Below are positions 32,632 to 41,079 of a DNA stretch of 57,980 nt, in pieces. The position numbers were made by a program, and so were the translations under genes. The notes under the pieces are model-generated. The model was not told the origin of the DNA. It saw only the letters and a program-made list of their open reading frames with translations, and did not search any database. Every line of letters starts with the position of its first letter. Position 1 is the first letter of the stretch. The stretch comes from Nostoc indistinguendum CM1-VF10 (lineage in GTDB: Bacteria; Cyanobacteriota; Cyanobacteriia; Cyanobacteriales; Nostocaceae): contig JAHHHS010000043.1 in NCBI GenBank assembly GCA_019359215.1, positions 1 to 57,980 of the forward strand, written 5' to 3'.

Positions 32632-34191
32632 ATGGTAGAGCCTGAAAACAAATTATTTGCCCTAAAGGATGGTTGGGACTCTCATGAATCGAGAGAACAA
32701 CAACGCCTGAAAGCTTTGTCAGATTTAGGTTTGCGGCAATCAGAAACGATTCCAGTTTTTGAAGAAGCCACACAGACTGCTGCCCACTTTTTGGAAGCAC
32801 CAATTTCCATATTGGGATTTGTGGATCAAGAACGCCATTGGTTCAAGTCAGCCGTAGGCTTATCTAGGCTGGGGCTCATGAATCATTTGGCACAAAGCCG
32901 CCAACTAGCACGCCGGGAATCCTTTTGCACTCAAGTAGTAGAGAGTTCTGAAATATTTGTAATTAATGATACGCATAAGGTTACAGACTCAGTACTTGCT
33001 AGTAGTAAGTTGGTGCAAGATTATGGGATTCGTGCTTATTTAGGAGCGCCACTGATTGATGCAGAAGGAAATTGCTTGGGTGTATTGGCGGTGATGGATT
33101 TAGTGCCACGCAATTTTACAAACCGAGACATTGAGTTTTTACAAATCATAGCTCGTTGGAGCATGAGTGAATTTGAGCGTAATCGTCTCCTGCAAAGGAA
33201 ACTCGAATCCAGCACTCCTGCGATCGCTCCTATATTTTCACTTCATGACGAACGTAATACTGAGATTAAAATCACCCCAGTCGCTAAAGATAAAGATAGT
33301 GACTCTGTTTCTACCAAACAACTGAAACTGGAACTTTTAGATCAGCTAACTCAAGAGTTACGCACGCCTTTAACATCTGTACTCGGTATGGCTAGTGTTT
33401 TAGGACGTGAGATTTATGGGCCTTTGACGACTAAGCAGAGAGAATATTTAGAAATTATCCAACACAGTGGTCGGTACTTACTTTCCCTAGTAAACGAAAT
33501 TACCGAACTAGGAGCTATGGATGACAACTCAACTGTGCTAAATATAGCTCCTGTAGATATCGAAATGCTATGTCAACAAGCTATCAATACCCTTGAAGAA
33601 GTAGCTAATCGCCGCGAACAAGATATTCGCCTCTCTATTGAACCGGGACGCAACCGCATTTGGCCTTTAGATAAAGACAAGGTGCGGCAAATCCTCTATC
33701 ACCTGATTTTCACTGTGATTCAACTCTCGGCTACAGGTAGCATTGTTCGCATTCATGTTTCTTACAAGGAAGATACGCTCAACATTACCATTTGGGTTTC
33801 CCATCCTTGGCTAGGGGACGGTATCACTGAAGTTGATCCCTACTTCCGCCTCAATTCTTTATCACTGCTGGAGCTTACAGGTGAGGTAGCAACTTACAAT
33901 AGTCATACAGAAAGCCAGGAGCAACGAGATATTTCATCAGTAGCAGTGGACAATTCAAAAAACTTGAGTGATTCCCACTCAAACTTATTTGCTGCTAGTT
34001 CAGGTATAAATGTAGCTAAATCACATGGAAGTATTTCTCGTGAAAGCTTGGGTCTTTTGCTAAGTTGTCAACTGGCAGAGTTACATGGTGGGCAAATTTT
34101 GATTCAAGGTTCACCAGAATCAGGATATCGTTATGTGCTTTCTTTGCCATTGCAACTGGCGGCCCCTTCACAATCGATTGGCGATGTCTAA
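32632..34191 (+). CDS. GAF-domain protein with a degenerate histidine-kinase module
   Basis: A 519-residue cytoplasmic protein. A GAF domain spans about residues 35-185 (GFVDQERHWFKS, YLGAPLIDAEGNCLGVL). The HisKA-like helix has LLDQLTQELRTPLTSVLG, where the phosphoacceptor His is Gln (codon CAA, 33352-33354). In the ATPase domain the N-box reads VRQILYHLIFTVIQL without the usual Asn, and the D-x-G-x-G box is unrecognisable, although a G2-like SLGLLLSCQLAELHGG and a terminal YRYVLSLPL remain. It is thus probably a pseudokinase sensor. ATG 32632 is preferred over TTG 32515. It is divergent from the exosortase-EPS set. Confidence 0.8.
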   Translation: MVEPENKLFALKDGWDSHESREQQRLKALSDLGLRQSETIPVFEEATQTAAHFLEAPISILGFVDQERHWFKSAVGLSRLGLMNHLAQSRQLARRESFCTQVVESSEIFVINDTHKVTDSVLASSKLVQDYGIRAYLGAPLIDAEGNCLGVLAVMDLVPRNFTNRDIEFLQIIARWSMSEFERNRLLQRKLESSTPAIAPIFSLHDERNTEIKITPVAKDKDSDSVSTKQLKLELLDQLTQELRTPLTSVLGMASVLGREIYGPLTTKQREYLEIIQHSGRYLLSLVNEITELGAMDDNSTVLNIAPVDIEMLCQQAINTLEEVANRREQDIRLSIEPGRNRIWPLDKDKVRQILYHLIFTVIQLSATGSIVRIHVSYKEDTLNITIWVSHPWLGDGITEVDPYFRLNSLSLLELTGEVATYNSHTESQEQRDISSVAVDNSKNLSDSHSNLFAASSGINVAKSHGSISRESLGLLLSCQLAELHGGQILIQGSPESGYRYVLSLPLQLAAPSQSIGDV

Positions 34192-34701
34192 TCAGATCGG
34201 CGTTGAGCATTGGGAAAGACGTACTTTATATCTACTTGTTGTGTAATAAATACAACATTTCATTCATTCGTAACGAATTCTCTACGTGCCTCTGTGCTTA
34301 ACTCTGTGTCTCTAATCTGTGGGAAGATAAAGCGCCATGCGTTTAAATTTCAACCCCAATTCGTCACGATCTTACATAAAGCTGTACTAAGTACATTAAG
34401 AACTATCTTAACTTCGTATTGCCTAAAGTGGTTTTTGATTAAGGGAACTCCAAAAAATAAATTATCCAATTTCTGGACTTCACTACGACTTTCCCTCCCC
34501 CTGCTCCCTGCTCCCTGCTCCCTGCCTTTATAGCAATGGTATATTTTTTTATTTGGAAGTCCCAAAAGGCAGTGCCTGATGGCTGGGAATAAGAGTGCCA
34601 TTATGCGATGTGCAATTTCTGTTATTACCTTTTTATAGCCATAGGCATTATGATCAATTCCAAGTTCTGCGTCGGCAGGCTAATTGATCGCAATGTTTTT
34701 T
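34192..34701. other. 510-bp intergenic region containing a MITE
   Basis: It includes the inverted-repeat element 34443-34563, with a CTGCTCC-type STRR at about 34496-34526 inside it. The frames crossing this stretch are not considered genes. Confidence 0.7.
34443..34563. mobile_element. 121-bp MITE-like element with about 26-bp terminal inverted repeats
   Basis: The left end GGGAACTCCAAAAAATAAAT (34443 on) and the right end ATTTGGAAGTCCC (to 34563) are imperfect inverted repeats, roughly 21 of 27 positions pairing. The interior carries four CTGCTCC-type heptads. No transposase; presumably mobilised in trans by a related IS. Confidence 0.65.
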
Positions 34702-36120
34702 ATGAATTTAGTCTGGCAACGATTTACTTTATCATCTTTACCGCTCAAAGAATACCTTGCTAGCAGTTACGTACACCGTTTTCTGGTAGGACTGTTAAGT
34801 TCTTGGCGGCAAACCAGCATCTTGATTCAGTGGGGAGATGCGATCGCAGCGGCTTTACTCAGCTTAGTATATGCGCTTGCCCCTTTTGCTTCGAGTACAT
34901 TGGTGGGCTTGTTGCTGGTGGCTTGTGTGGGATTTTGGCTGTTGTTGACTTTATCTGATGAAGTAACACCAGCAAATGTCTCCTCAGTCACTCCCATTCA
35001 CTTACTGGTATTGCTCTACTGGGGAATTGCCGCAGTAGCAACAGCATTATCACCAGTGAAAAAGGCTGCACTTAATGACTTAGCAACGTTGACCTTGTAT
35101 TTGCTGCTATTTGCCCTTTGTGCCAGGATACTGAGGTCGCCTCGCCTGCGATCTTGGATTATCACACTTTATCTGCACATATCGTTAATTGTCAGCGTAT
35201 ATGGGTTGCGGCAATGGTTTTTTGGAGCCACAGCACTAGCAACTTGGGTTGATCCAGAATCTCCTCTGTCTAAGACTACAAGAGTCTACAGTTATTTAGG
35301 CAATCCGAATCTATTGGCTGGATACCTCTTACCAGCAGTAATTTTTAGCTTGGTGGCAATTTTTGCATGGCAAAGCTGGCTTAAAAAAGCTTTGGCATTA
35401 ACAATGTTGATTGTAAATACTGCTTGCCTAATCCTCACTTTTAGCCGTGGCGGTTGGATTGGACTAGTGGTAGCAATTTTGGCTGTGATGACATTGCTAG
35501 TTTATTGGAAAAGCGTAGAAATGCCTCCTTTTTGGCGCACTTGGTCAATACCGATTGTCTTAGGAGGTTTGATCGGGGTATTGATACTAGCAGTGATATT
35601 TGTAGAGCCTGTGCAGATCCGGATCTTGAGCATTTTTGCTGATCGCAAAGATAGCAGTAATAATTTTCGCCGGAATGTCTGGGATGCAGTCTTTGATATG
35701 ATCCGCGATCGCCCGATTTTCGGCATTGGCCCTGGCCATAATTCTTTTAATAAAGTTTATCCGCTTTACCAACGCCCTCGTTACACTGCTTTAAGTGCTT
35801 ATTCTATTTTATTAGAAGTGGCTGTAGAAACTGGCTTTGTTGGTTTAGCCTGCTTTCTCTGGCTAATAATTGTCACCTTCAATACGGCATTTCTACAGAT
35901 GCGACGATTGCGACGATTGAGAAATGTAGAGGGATTTTGGTTAATTGGAGCGATCGCTATTTTGTTAGGGATGCTAGCTCATGGAACCGTAGATACTGTT
36001 TGGTATCGTCCTGAAGTTAATACGCTCTGGTGGCTCATTGTTGGCTTAATTGCTAGCTACTGGACACCTTTAGGTCAAAATCAGACCAATTCATCTAATT
36101 TAGAATCAACAGTAAATTAA
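34702..36120 (+). CDS. ictB: IctB-family putative bicarbonate transport/accumulation membrane protein
   Basis: A 472-residue polytopic membrane protein matching IctB of unicellular cyanobacteria block by block: VWQRFTL start, THPIH-like PIHLLVLLYWGI, VYSYLGNPNLLAGYL, LTFSRGGWIG, FADRKDSSNNFRRNVW, GIGPGHNSFNKVYPLYQ and HGTVDTVWYRPE. It belongs to the O-antigen ligase superfamily and was proposed to help inorganic-carbon accumulation; direct transport is disputed. ATG 34702 aligns with the known N-terminus and replaces TTG 34684. A strong terminator follows. Confidence 0.92.
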   Translation: MNLVWQRFTLSSLPLKEYLASSYVHRFLVGLLSSWRQTSILIQWGDAIAAALLSLVYALAPFASSTLVGLLLVACVGFWLLLTLSDEVTPANVSSVTPIHLLVLLYWGIAAVATALSPVKKAALNDLATLTLYLLLFALCARILRSPRLRSWIITLYLHISLIVSVYGLRQWFFGATALATWVDPESPLSKTTRVYSYLGNPNLLAGYLLPAVIFSLVAIFAWQSWLKKALALTMLIVNTACLILTFSRGGWIGLVVAILAVMTLLVYWKSVEMPPFWRTWSIPIVLGGLIGVLILAVIFVEPVQIRILSIFADRKDSSNNFRRNVWDAVFDMIRDRPIFGIGPGHNSFNKVYPLYQRPRYTALSAYSILLEVAVETGFVGLACFLWLIIVTFNTAFLQMRRLRRLRNVEGFWLIGAIAILLGMLAHGTVDTVWYRPEVNTLWWLIVGLIASYWTPLGQNQTNSSNLESTVN

Positions 36121-36130
36121 GATAATTAAG

Positions 36131-36167
36131 TTGTCAGTTGTTTTTCTACTAAACAACTGACAATTTT
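36131..36167 (+). terminator. strong rho-independent terminator after ictB
   Basis: TTGTCAGTTGTTT and AAACAACTGACAA form a perfect 13-bp stem with a 7-base loop, followed by TTTT. Confidence 0.88.
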
Positions 36168-36552
36168 GAATCATCTAGTAACAGTCCGGCGGTAATAAAC
36201 GTACCATTTCATTACAGTCAGAAAGCCCAAAACTAAAGCCTTTTGACTTTTGAGAGCTAGTTGCTAAAGAACCTGAGTTCGGGATAAGCTGAAACCCTTA
36301 TTACACCGTTGCTTGATTCTGAGATATGTCAACGTGTTTGCGTCGTTTCCGTCAACTAACGCTGAATAAATTTTCTTAACCCGAACTGAGGTTAAAGAGC
36401 AAAAACGCTAAGAGCGTAGCTTATTTCCCAGTAGGGGTACAGGTCGGCAGAGCCGACGCCAATCGGTCATAGGGGAAACTCCCTTGGCGCTAGCCTTTCG
36501 CTTTGGGAGAAGGCCGCGCGCGCTGGCTCCTTTTGACTTCCGCCTTGTGGTA
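36168..36552. other. intergenic region, mostly interspersed repeat
   Basis: No gene seen. The right half is the composite palindromic repeat at 36405-36541, and the left half is unremarkable. Confidence 0.6.
36405..36541. repeat. composite palindromic interspersed repeat
   Basis: A chain of hairpins: ACGCT-AAG-AGCGT (36405-36417), GTCGGC-AGA-GCCGAC (36443-36457), then CTCCC/GGGAG and the GC-rich GGCCGCGCGCGC tract. Its GC content is far above the surroundings. It resembles palindromic repeats common in Nostoc intergenic DNA. Confidence 0.6.
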
Positions 36553-36843
36553 CTAGTCCCTATAGTTAGTGGCTCCTGGAGCATTAGGGTCGCGGTAAGC
36601 AGTAGGTTGGCTCTCACTCTTTTTACCAGCCAAACCAGCCAAACCAGCTAGACCAAGCAATCCTAGCCAACCCCAATCAAAACCGTTGCGATCGTCGGAA
36701 GTGGTCGTTGTGGTCGTTCCTGAAGTAGTATTTGCTCCGGGGTCATTTGTCGTCTGAGCTTGTGCGGATAGAGTTAAAGGTAAAACTCCTATACTCAAGC
36801 TGAGAACACCAGCACTAACAGCTGTAATGAAATTACTTTTCAT
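36553..36843 (-). CDS. small exported WGxxGxxG-motif protein
   Basis: A 96-residue protein: signal peptide from MKSNFITAVSAG to about SAQAQ (residue 29), a Thr/Gly/Asp-rich linker, then WGWLGLLGLAGLAGLAGKK (about 57-75), a W-G-x-x-G-x-x-G hydrophobic segment followed by basic residues, and a 20-residue polar tail. The motif names a family of small exported proteins seen in several bacteria; the function is unknown and sorting by a membrane protease has been considered. ATG 36843 is preferred to the longer frame at 36915. Confidence 0.75.
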   Translation of the reverse strand: MKSNFITAVSAGVLSLSIGVLPLTLSAQAQTTNDPGANTTSGTTTTTTSDDRNGFDWGWLGLLGLAGLAGLAGKKSESQPTAYRDPNAPGATNYRD

Positions 36844-37024
36844 AAGTTGTGACAATTCCTTATGCCATCCGAAGTTACTTACCACTTTATCGATTCCCAA
36901 CCTAAAGAAAATCAATCTGCGGCTATAAACTAAGAATTTTCACAACTCACGCTGTGGACATACAACATACTTCTTACAGCAATGGGTTTCTCACTCTGGT
37001 GTGGTAGTTTAGCGGCATTAACGC

Positions 37025-37492
37025 TCAATAGTTTTTCATTGCCCGTTGAATGTCACGCTGGTCTTGGCGTCGTTTCAGGTCTTCTCGCTTATCGTGGAGC
37101 TTTTTACCTTTGCCAAGGGCTATACTTACTTTTACCCAGCCGCGTTTGAGATACATTTTTAAAGGGATTAAAGTTAAACCCTGCTGTTCTACTGTGCCAA
37201 TTAGCTTGCGAAGTTCTTTGCGATGCAATAGCAACTTACGTGTACGCCGTGGTTCATGATTAAAATATTGTCCACTAGCGTTATAAGGCGAGATATGCAC
37301 ATTGATCAACCATGCTTCACCATTGCGAAGCAAAGCATAGCCATCTTGAAGATTGACTTTACCCGCACGAATCGACTTAACCTCGGTTCCTGTCAACTCA
37401 ATTCCAGCTTCGTAAGTTTCTAGAATTTCATACAAATAACGGGCTTGGCGGTTGTCGCTAATAACTTTGTAACTGTCGCTCTTGTCGCTCAT
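37025..37492 (-). CDS. smpB: SsrA-binding protein SmpB
   Basis: A 155-residue protein that binds tmRNA and delivers it to stalled ribosomes. Typical blocks are NRQARYLYEILETYEAGIEL, TGTEVKSIRAGKVNL, AWLINVHISPY and the basic C-terminal tail KGKKLHDKREDLKRRQ. Length and start are normal. It is monocistronic, facing left, with 640 bp of non-coding DNA upstream. Confidence 0.96.
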   Translation of the reverse strand: MSDKSDSYKVISDNRQARYLYEILETYEAGIELTGTEVKSIRAGKVNLQDGYALLRNGEAWLINVHISPYNASGQYFNHEPRRTRKLLLHRKELRKLIGTVEQQGLTLIPLKMYLKRGWVKVSIALGKGKKLHDKREDLKRRQDQRDIQRAMKNY

Positions 37493-38132
37493 TGATAATT
37501 TTGTGTGCTTTAAATGTACCTAAAAAATTATTTGGATTAGCTTGTTAATTATAGGCTGTATCTTAGAACCGCTATAAATTCTGAACTGTCTATCACTAAT
37601 TTAGCTTTTATTCAGTTCAAAATTAAGAGTCTTCTGGCAACTTTAAGTTACCTGATCCCAATTACCTGTGAGGTTGAATAGAAAAATTAGCTCAAGCTCC
37701 AAGTCTGACGAAGGCCGATTTTGTGTAGTTTTACAAATAATTGGTATGACGCCAATAATCATTAGTGATTGACTAAGGATTAATTACAAGGGGCAAAGAA
37801 AGGATACTTATACTTACTTAGTTTTTGAGCAATTATTAATTATGTCAATATTAATTTACACTATGGTAAGCATTTGCTTTACCTTATTGATGAGTTGTTA
37901 CAAATTACCAAGCTCTCTGTGCCTCCCAAGCGTAGGGAGTCAAAGGTGAGTTTAAATTCCTTAATCCTCCCTAAGGATTTAAGATTGATTTTATAAATCA
38001 CTCTTGAAGGCATTCATTACCTGGTAATCCTGTCATAGTATGAAACATAAGAACACTATTGTTGCCTGTGTTCATTGATGAAGCGCGTAGAAGCAAATTT
38101 CTGAGTAAAAAAATGCTAGGGGTGTATTGTCC
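37493..38132. other. 640-bp divergent intergenic region
   Basis: It lies between smpB (leftward) and the response regulator (rightward). One AT-rich hairpin (TTAAATTCCTTA against TAAGGATTTAA, 37952-37982, loop ATCCTCCC) is visible. No gene, tRNA or repeat array was recognised, so the long leader of the response regulator is otherwise unexplained. Confidence 0.5.
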
Positions 38133-38816
38133 ATGCCCTTGACGATCCTTGTAGTGGATGATGATTTGGGCACTCGTCTGTCTGTTAGCGACTATCTTGA
38201 ACTGTCTGGCTACTCAGTGATCACGGCTAATGACGGTCAAGAGGCTTTGGTTATGGTGGATGAGTATCATCCTGATTTGATTGTTACAGATATCGTTATG
38301 CCACAGATGAATGGTTATGAACTAGTGCGCCGAGTGCGTCAACAACCAGTGTTTCGGTTATTGCCTGTCATTTTATTAACAGCTCGAACTAAGACCCAAG
38401 AAAGAATTTTGGGCTACCAATCAGGGTGTGATTTATACTTACCCAAGCCTTTTGAATTGGAAGAGTTAGCAGCAGCAATCCGCAATCTTTTGGAGCGATC
38501 GCAAATTATTCAATCGGAGTACCGATTTTCTCATAAAGAGAGTTTGGGCATTTCCGCCTCGACAAAAGCGGGGGATGCCCATAATTCTCTATCCACTCAA
38601 ATTCAGAAATCCCATCTGCACTCGTCCCTGACTCATAGAGAACAGGAAGTCTTAGAGTTATTGACTCATGGTCTTTCTAATGCCGATATGGGTCATCAGC
38701 TACACCTGAGTCCTCGCACAGTGGAAAAGTACGTTAGCAGTTTATTGAGAAAAACCTCAACCAGCAACCGAGCAGAATTAGTGCGTTTTGCGATGAAGCA
38801 TGGTTTGGTGGAATAA
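38133..38816 (+). CDS. NarL/LuxR-type response regulator
   Basis: A 227-residue regulator. The receiver domain (residues 1-125) has the acidic pair VVDDD, phosphoacceptor Asp in LIVTDIVMPQMNG (about residue 53), Thr/Lys in LLTA and LYLPKPFE. A linker leads to a LuxR helix-turn-helix (about 163-225): LTHREQEVLELLTHGLSNADMG and LSPRTVEKYVSSLLRK. No histidine kinase is adjacent; the nearest candidate at 32.6 kb lacks its phosphoacceptor. ATG 38133 has AGGGG about 11 bp upstream and replaces TTG 38127. Confidence 0.9.
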   Translation: MPLTILVVDDDLGTRLSVSDYLELSGYSVITANDGQEALVMVDEYHPDLIVTDIVMPQMNGYELVRRVRQQPVFRLLPVILLTARTKTQERILGYQSGCDLYLPKPFELEELAAAIRNLLERSQIIQSEYRFSHKESLGISASTKAGDAHNSLSTQIQKSHLHSSLTHREQEVLELLTHGLSNADMGHQLHLSPRTVEKYVSSLLRKTSTSNRAELVRFAMKHGLVE

Positions 38817-38850
38817 AAAAGTGAGGAGTGAGGAATAAAACTCCGAACTC

Positions 38851-39321
38851 CTAACTCCTAACTTTCGTGAGCAGACCTTCACAAGCATCAATCAGTAAAT
38901 CAATAACCTGATTAAATCCCTCTTGACCGCCGTAATAGGGATCTGGAACTTCCTTTAGGGTGTGCCGAGAGCAAAACTCGCACATCAAACGCACTTTATG
39001 CTGAAACTGCTTAGTTTGATCAAGAGCGATGATGTTCTCATAATTTTCTTGATCCATCGCTAAAATTAAATCAAAGTCTTGAAAGTCTGACTTTTGAAAC
39101 TGGCGTGCTTGACCACGCAGTTTAATTCCCAACTTTGTAGCAGCCGCAGCACTCATGCGTCTGTCAGGTGGGCTACCAATGTGATAACTAGATGTACCAG
39201 CTGAGTCACAGAGGATGTGTTCGTTTAAGCCAGCCTGCTCAATTAGATGATTCATAATGTTTTCTGCCGATGGCGATCGGCAGATGTTACCTAAGCAGAC
39301 AAATAACAACTTGTAAGCCAT
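38851..39321 (-). CDS. low-molecular-weight protein tyrosine phosphatase
   Basis: A 156-residue phosphatase with the P-loop CLGNICRS near the N-terminus (C-x5-R-S) and the general-acid DPYYGG near residue 126, both intact. In EPS systems such enzymes (Wzb) dephosphorylate the Wzc kinase. The gene is 20 kb from wzc, so that pairing is plausible but not proven by linkage. ATG 39321 replaces the longer TTG/GTG-type start at 39351. It is convergent with the response regulator across a heptad repeat that could form a shared hairpin. Confidence 0.9.
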   Translation of the reverse strand: MAYKLLFVCLGNICRSPSAENIMNHLIEQAGLNEHILCDSAGTSSYHIGSPPDRRMSAAAATKLGIKLRGQARQFQKSDFQDFDLILAMDQENYENIIALDQTKQFQHKVRLMCEFCSRHTLKEVPDPYYGGQEGFNQVIDLLIDACEGLLTKVRS

Positions 39322-39390
39322 AGATATTTTTTGTCTTTTGTCAAGAGTCAAAAGTCATTTGACCAATGAGCAATGACTAATGACTTTTGA

Positions 39391-39738
39391 CTAAAATCCA
39401 GGAAGTTCCAGTCCACTGGTCAAATCTTCCATGCGTTCCCGCATTGTTGCAGTGGACTTGTTGTAGGCTTCTTTCATTGCCACCGTTACGAGATCAGAAA
39501 GTACTTCTGCACCTTCCCCTAGAGCATCTGGAGAAATTTCTACCCGCTTGGGTTCTTGGTTCCCACTGACAATCACCTTGACTAGACCACCGCCAGATTC
39601 TCCTTGAATCTCCATTTGCTCCAATTCTTCTTGGAGTCGCTTTGCACCTTCTTGAACTTGCTGTGCTTTTTTAAAAGCTTCGGCTAGTTCCTTCATTTTT
39701 CCTAAGCCAAAGCCGAATCCCTGTCCTTTTCCTGTCAT
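39391..39738 (-). CDS. YbaB/EbfC family nucleoid-associated protein
   Basis: A 115-residue small DNA-binding protein with a Gly-rich N-terminus (GKGQGFGFGLGKMKEL), a coiled-coil stretch of Gln/Glu/Lys, and the conserved GGLVKVIVSGNQEPKRVEI core. Family members form dimers that bend DNA. It lies downstream of murC-murB in the same direction, an order common in cyanobacteria. Confidence 0.92.
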   Translation of the reverse strand: MTGKGQGFGFGLGKMKELAEAFKKAQQVQEGAKRLQEELEQMEIQGESGGGLVKVIVSGNQEPKRVEISPDALGEGAEVLSDLVTVAMKEAYNKSTATMRERMEDLTSGLELPGF

Positions 39739-39834
39739 AATTATATTTACGCTTGTGCGTTGAATAACAAATCAAATTCAATTATAGATGCGGTAAGTAA
39801 TTTGCCTATTTTTTTACTAATAATTAATGCATCA

Positions 39835-39950
39835 GAGAGTGGGGAGTAGAGAGTAGGGAATAGGGAATAGGGCATTGGGCATTGGTTATTAATTCTTCTT
39901 TCTTATCTCCCTCATCCCCCATTTCCCATTCCCCACTCCCCACTCTCCAT
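39835..39950. repeat. mixed heptad STRR region between murB and ybaB
   Basis: Imperfect heptads of GAGTAGG/GGAATAG type followed by GGGCATT copies and, further right, complementary CCCCACT/TCCCCAC copies. The purine and pyrimidine tracts can pair into a long imperfect hairpin. Confidence 0.65.
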
Positions 39951-39953
39951 TCT

Positions 39954-40955
39954 TTATCCACAAGCACCTTGAAACTCTCCGAGCATTTTGACTTCTGGCT
40001 CTAAATTAATAGACCAACGTTCTTGTACCTGATGTTGAATGTGGCGAATGAGGCAAAAAATATCACTAGCTTTTGCCCCACCACGGTTAACGATAAAATT
40101 AGCATGAAGTAGTGCTACTTGCGCTCCACCAATTTGGTAGCCTTTCAGACCAGTTTGTTCAATTAACCAGCCAGCACTATAAGGTTTGGGATTGCGGAAT
40201 ACGCTCCCACAGCTAGGGAAGTTGTATGGTTGGGTGCTTAACCGATGCTTTTTGTGTTCTTTAGTGATTGCCACAACTTTTGCTGGGTCTGCACCTGGCG
40301 CGAGTTGTAAGGTGGCTTGGGTGACTATGCGATCACCACCTTGCAATAATGAAGTTCGGTAGCTATAACCTAACTGTTCAGGGGTAAGAGTTTCCAGCGT
40401 ACCATCGGGTGAAAGTACCTCGGCACTAACTAACATATCTGCGATACAGCTATTATGTGCCCCTGCATTCATCACCACCGCACCTCCGGCTGTTCCAGGG
40501 ATACCGACAGCCCACTCCAATCCTTGCCATCCTAATTCTGCTGCTGCCCATGCCAAACTGGGAATTGATTCTCCAGCAGCAACGGTTAATTGACCGGTTT
40601 GGGGGTCAAAGTTGCTGAAGCGGAGATGACGAGTGGCAATGACTAAGCCTGATATGCCCCCATCGCTCACTAGCAGGTTAGAACCTGCTCCTAGCGTTGT
40701 CACCTTTAAGTCACGTTCTTTTGCGTATTTGAGACTTGCTTGCAGTGCTTCTAAATTTCGGGGGGCAACGTACAAATCAGCTGCTCCCCCAACTCGATAG
40801 GAAGTAAACGCTGACAAGCAAGCCTGGGGCTTGATCGTACAATCAGTATTAGGTAAGTAAATAACTTCACTGTCCACCGAATTAACCGTTTGATGTTTCT
40901 TTGTATTCAAAGCAGAAACTGTGCAGACGTTTCCAGCTGCCTGGGAAATGGTCAT
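39954..40955 (-). CDS. murB: UDP-N-acetylmuramate dehydrogenase
   Basis: A 333-residue flavoenzyme that reduces UDP-GlcNAc-enolpyruvate to UDP-MurNAc in peptidoglycan synthesis. FAD-binding blocks are TSYRVGGAADLYV and LGAGSNLLVSDGG; substrate-binding WAVGIPGTAGGAVVMNAGA and the catalytic region SCGSVFRNP, with terminal Glu in LEPEVKMLG, are present. An N-terminal extension of about 40 residues is normal for cyanobacteria. It follows murC by about 125 bp in the same direction. Confidence 0.95.
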   Translation of the reverse strand: MTISQAAGNVCTVSALNTKKHQTVNSVDSEVIYLPNTDCTIKPQACLSAFTSYRVGGAADLYVAPRNLEALQASLKYAKERDLKVTTLGAGSNLLVSDGGISGLVIATRHLRFSNFDPQTGQLTVAAGESIPSLAWAAAELGWQGLEWAVGIPGTAGGAVVMNAGAHNSCIADMLVSAEVLSPDGTLETLTPEQLGYSYRTSLLQGGDRIVTQATLQLAPGADPAKVVAITKEHKKHRLSTQPYNFPSCGSVFRNPKPYSAGWLIEQTGLKGYQIGGAQVALLHANFIVNRGGAKASDIFCLIRHIQHQVQERWSINLEPEVKMLGEFQGACG

Positions 40956-41079
40956 CTTTACTTTGTTTTGGTAAAATTTTTACATTTATTTACCGCAAAG
41001 ATACGGTAATAGAGTTCACAAATGAAACCGTTGCTAGAAGAGTGCTTTGTTCAGAAATAAAACTTCGCAAAGTTTCCAC

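Noticed and set aside
37493..38132. small RNA or tRNA in the long gap before the response regulator
   Set aside because: Only one AT-rich hairpin is visible; no tRNA arms or known RNA motif was found by eye.
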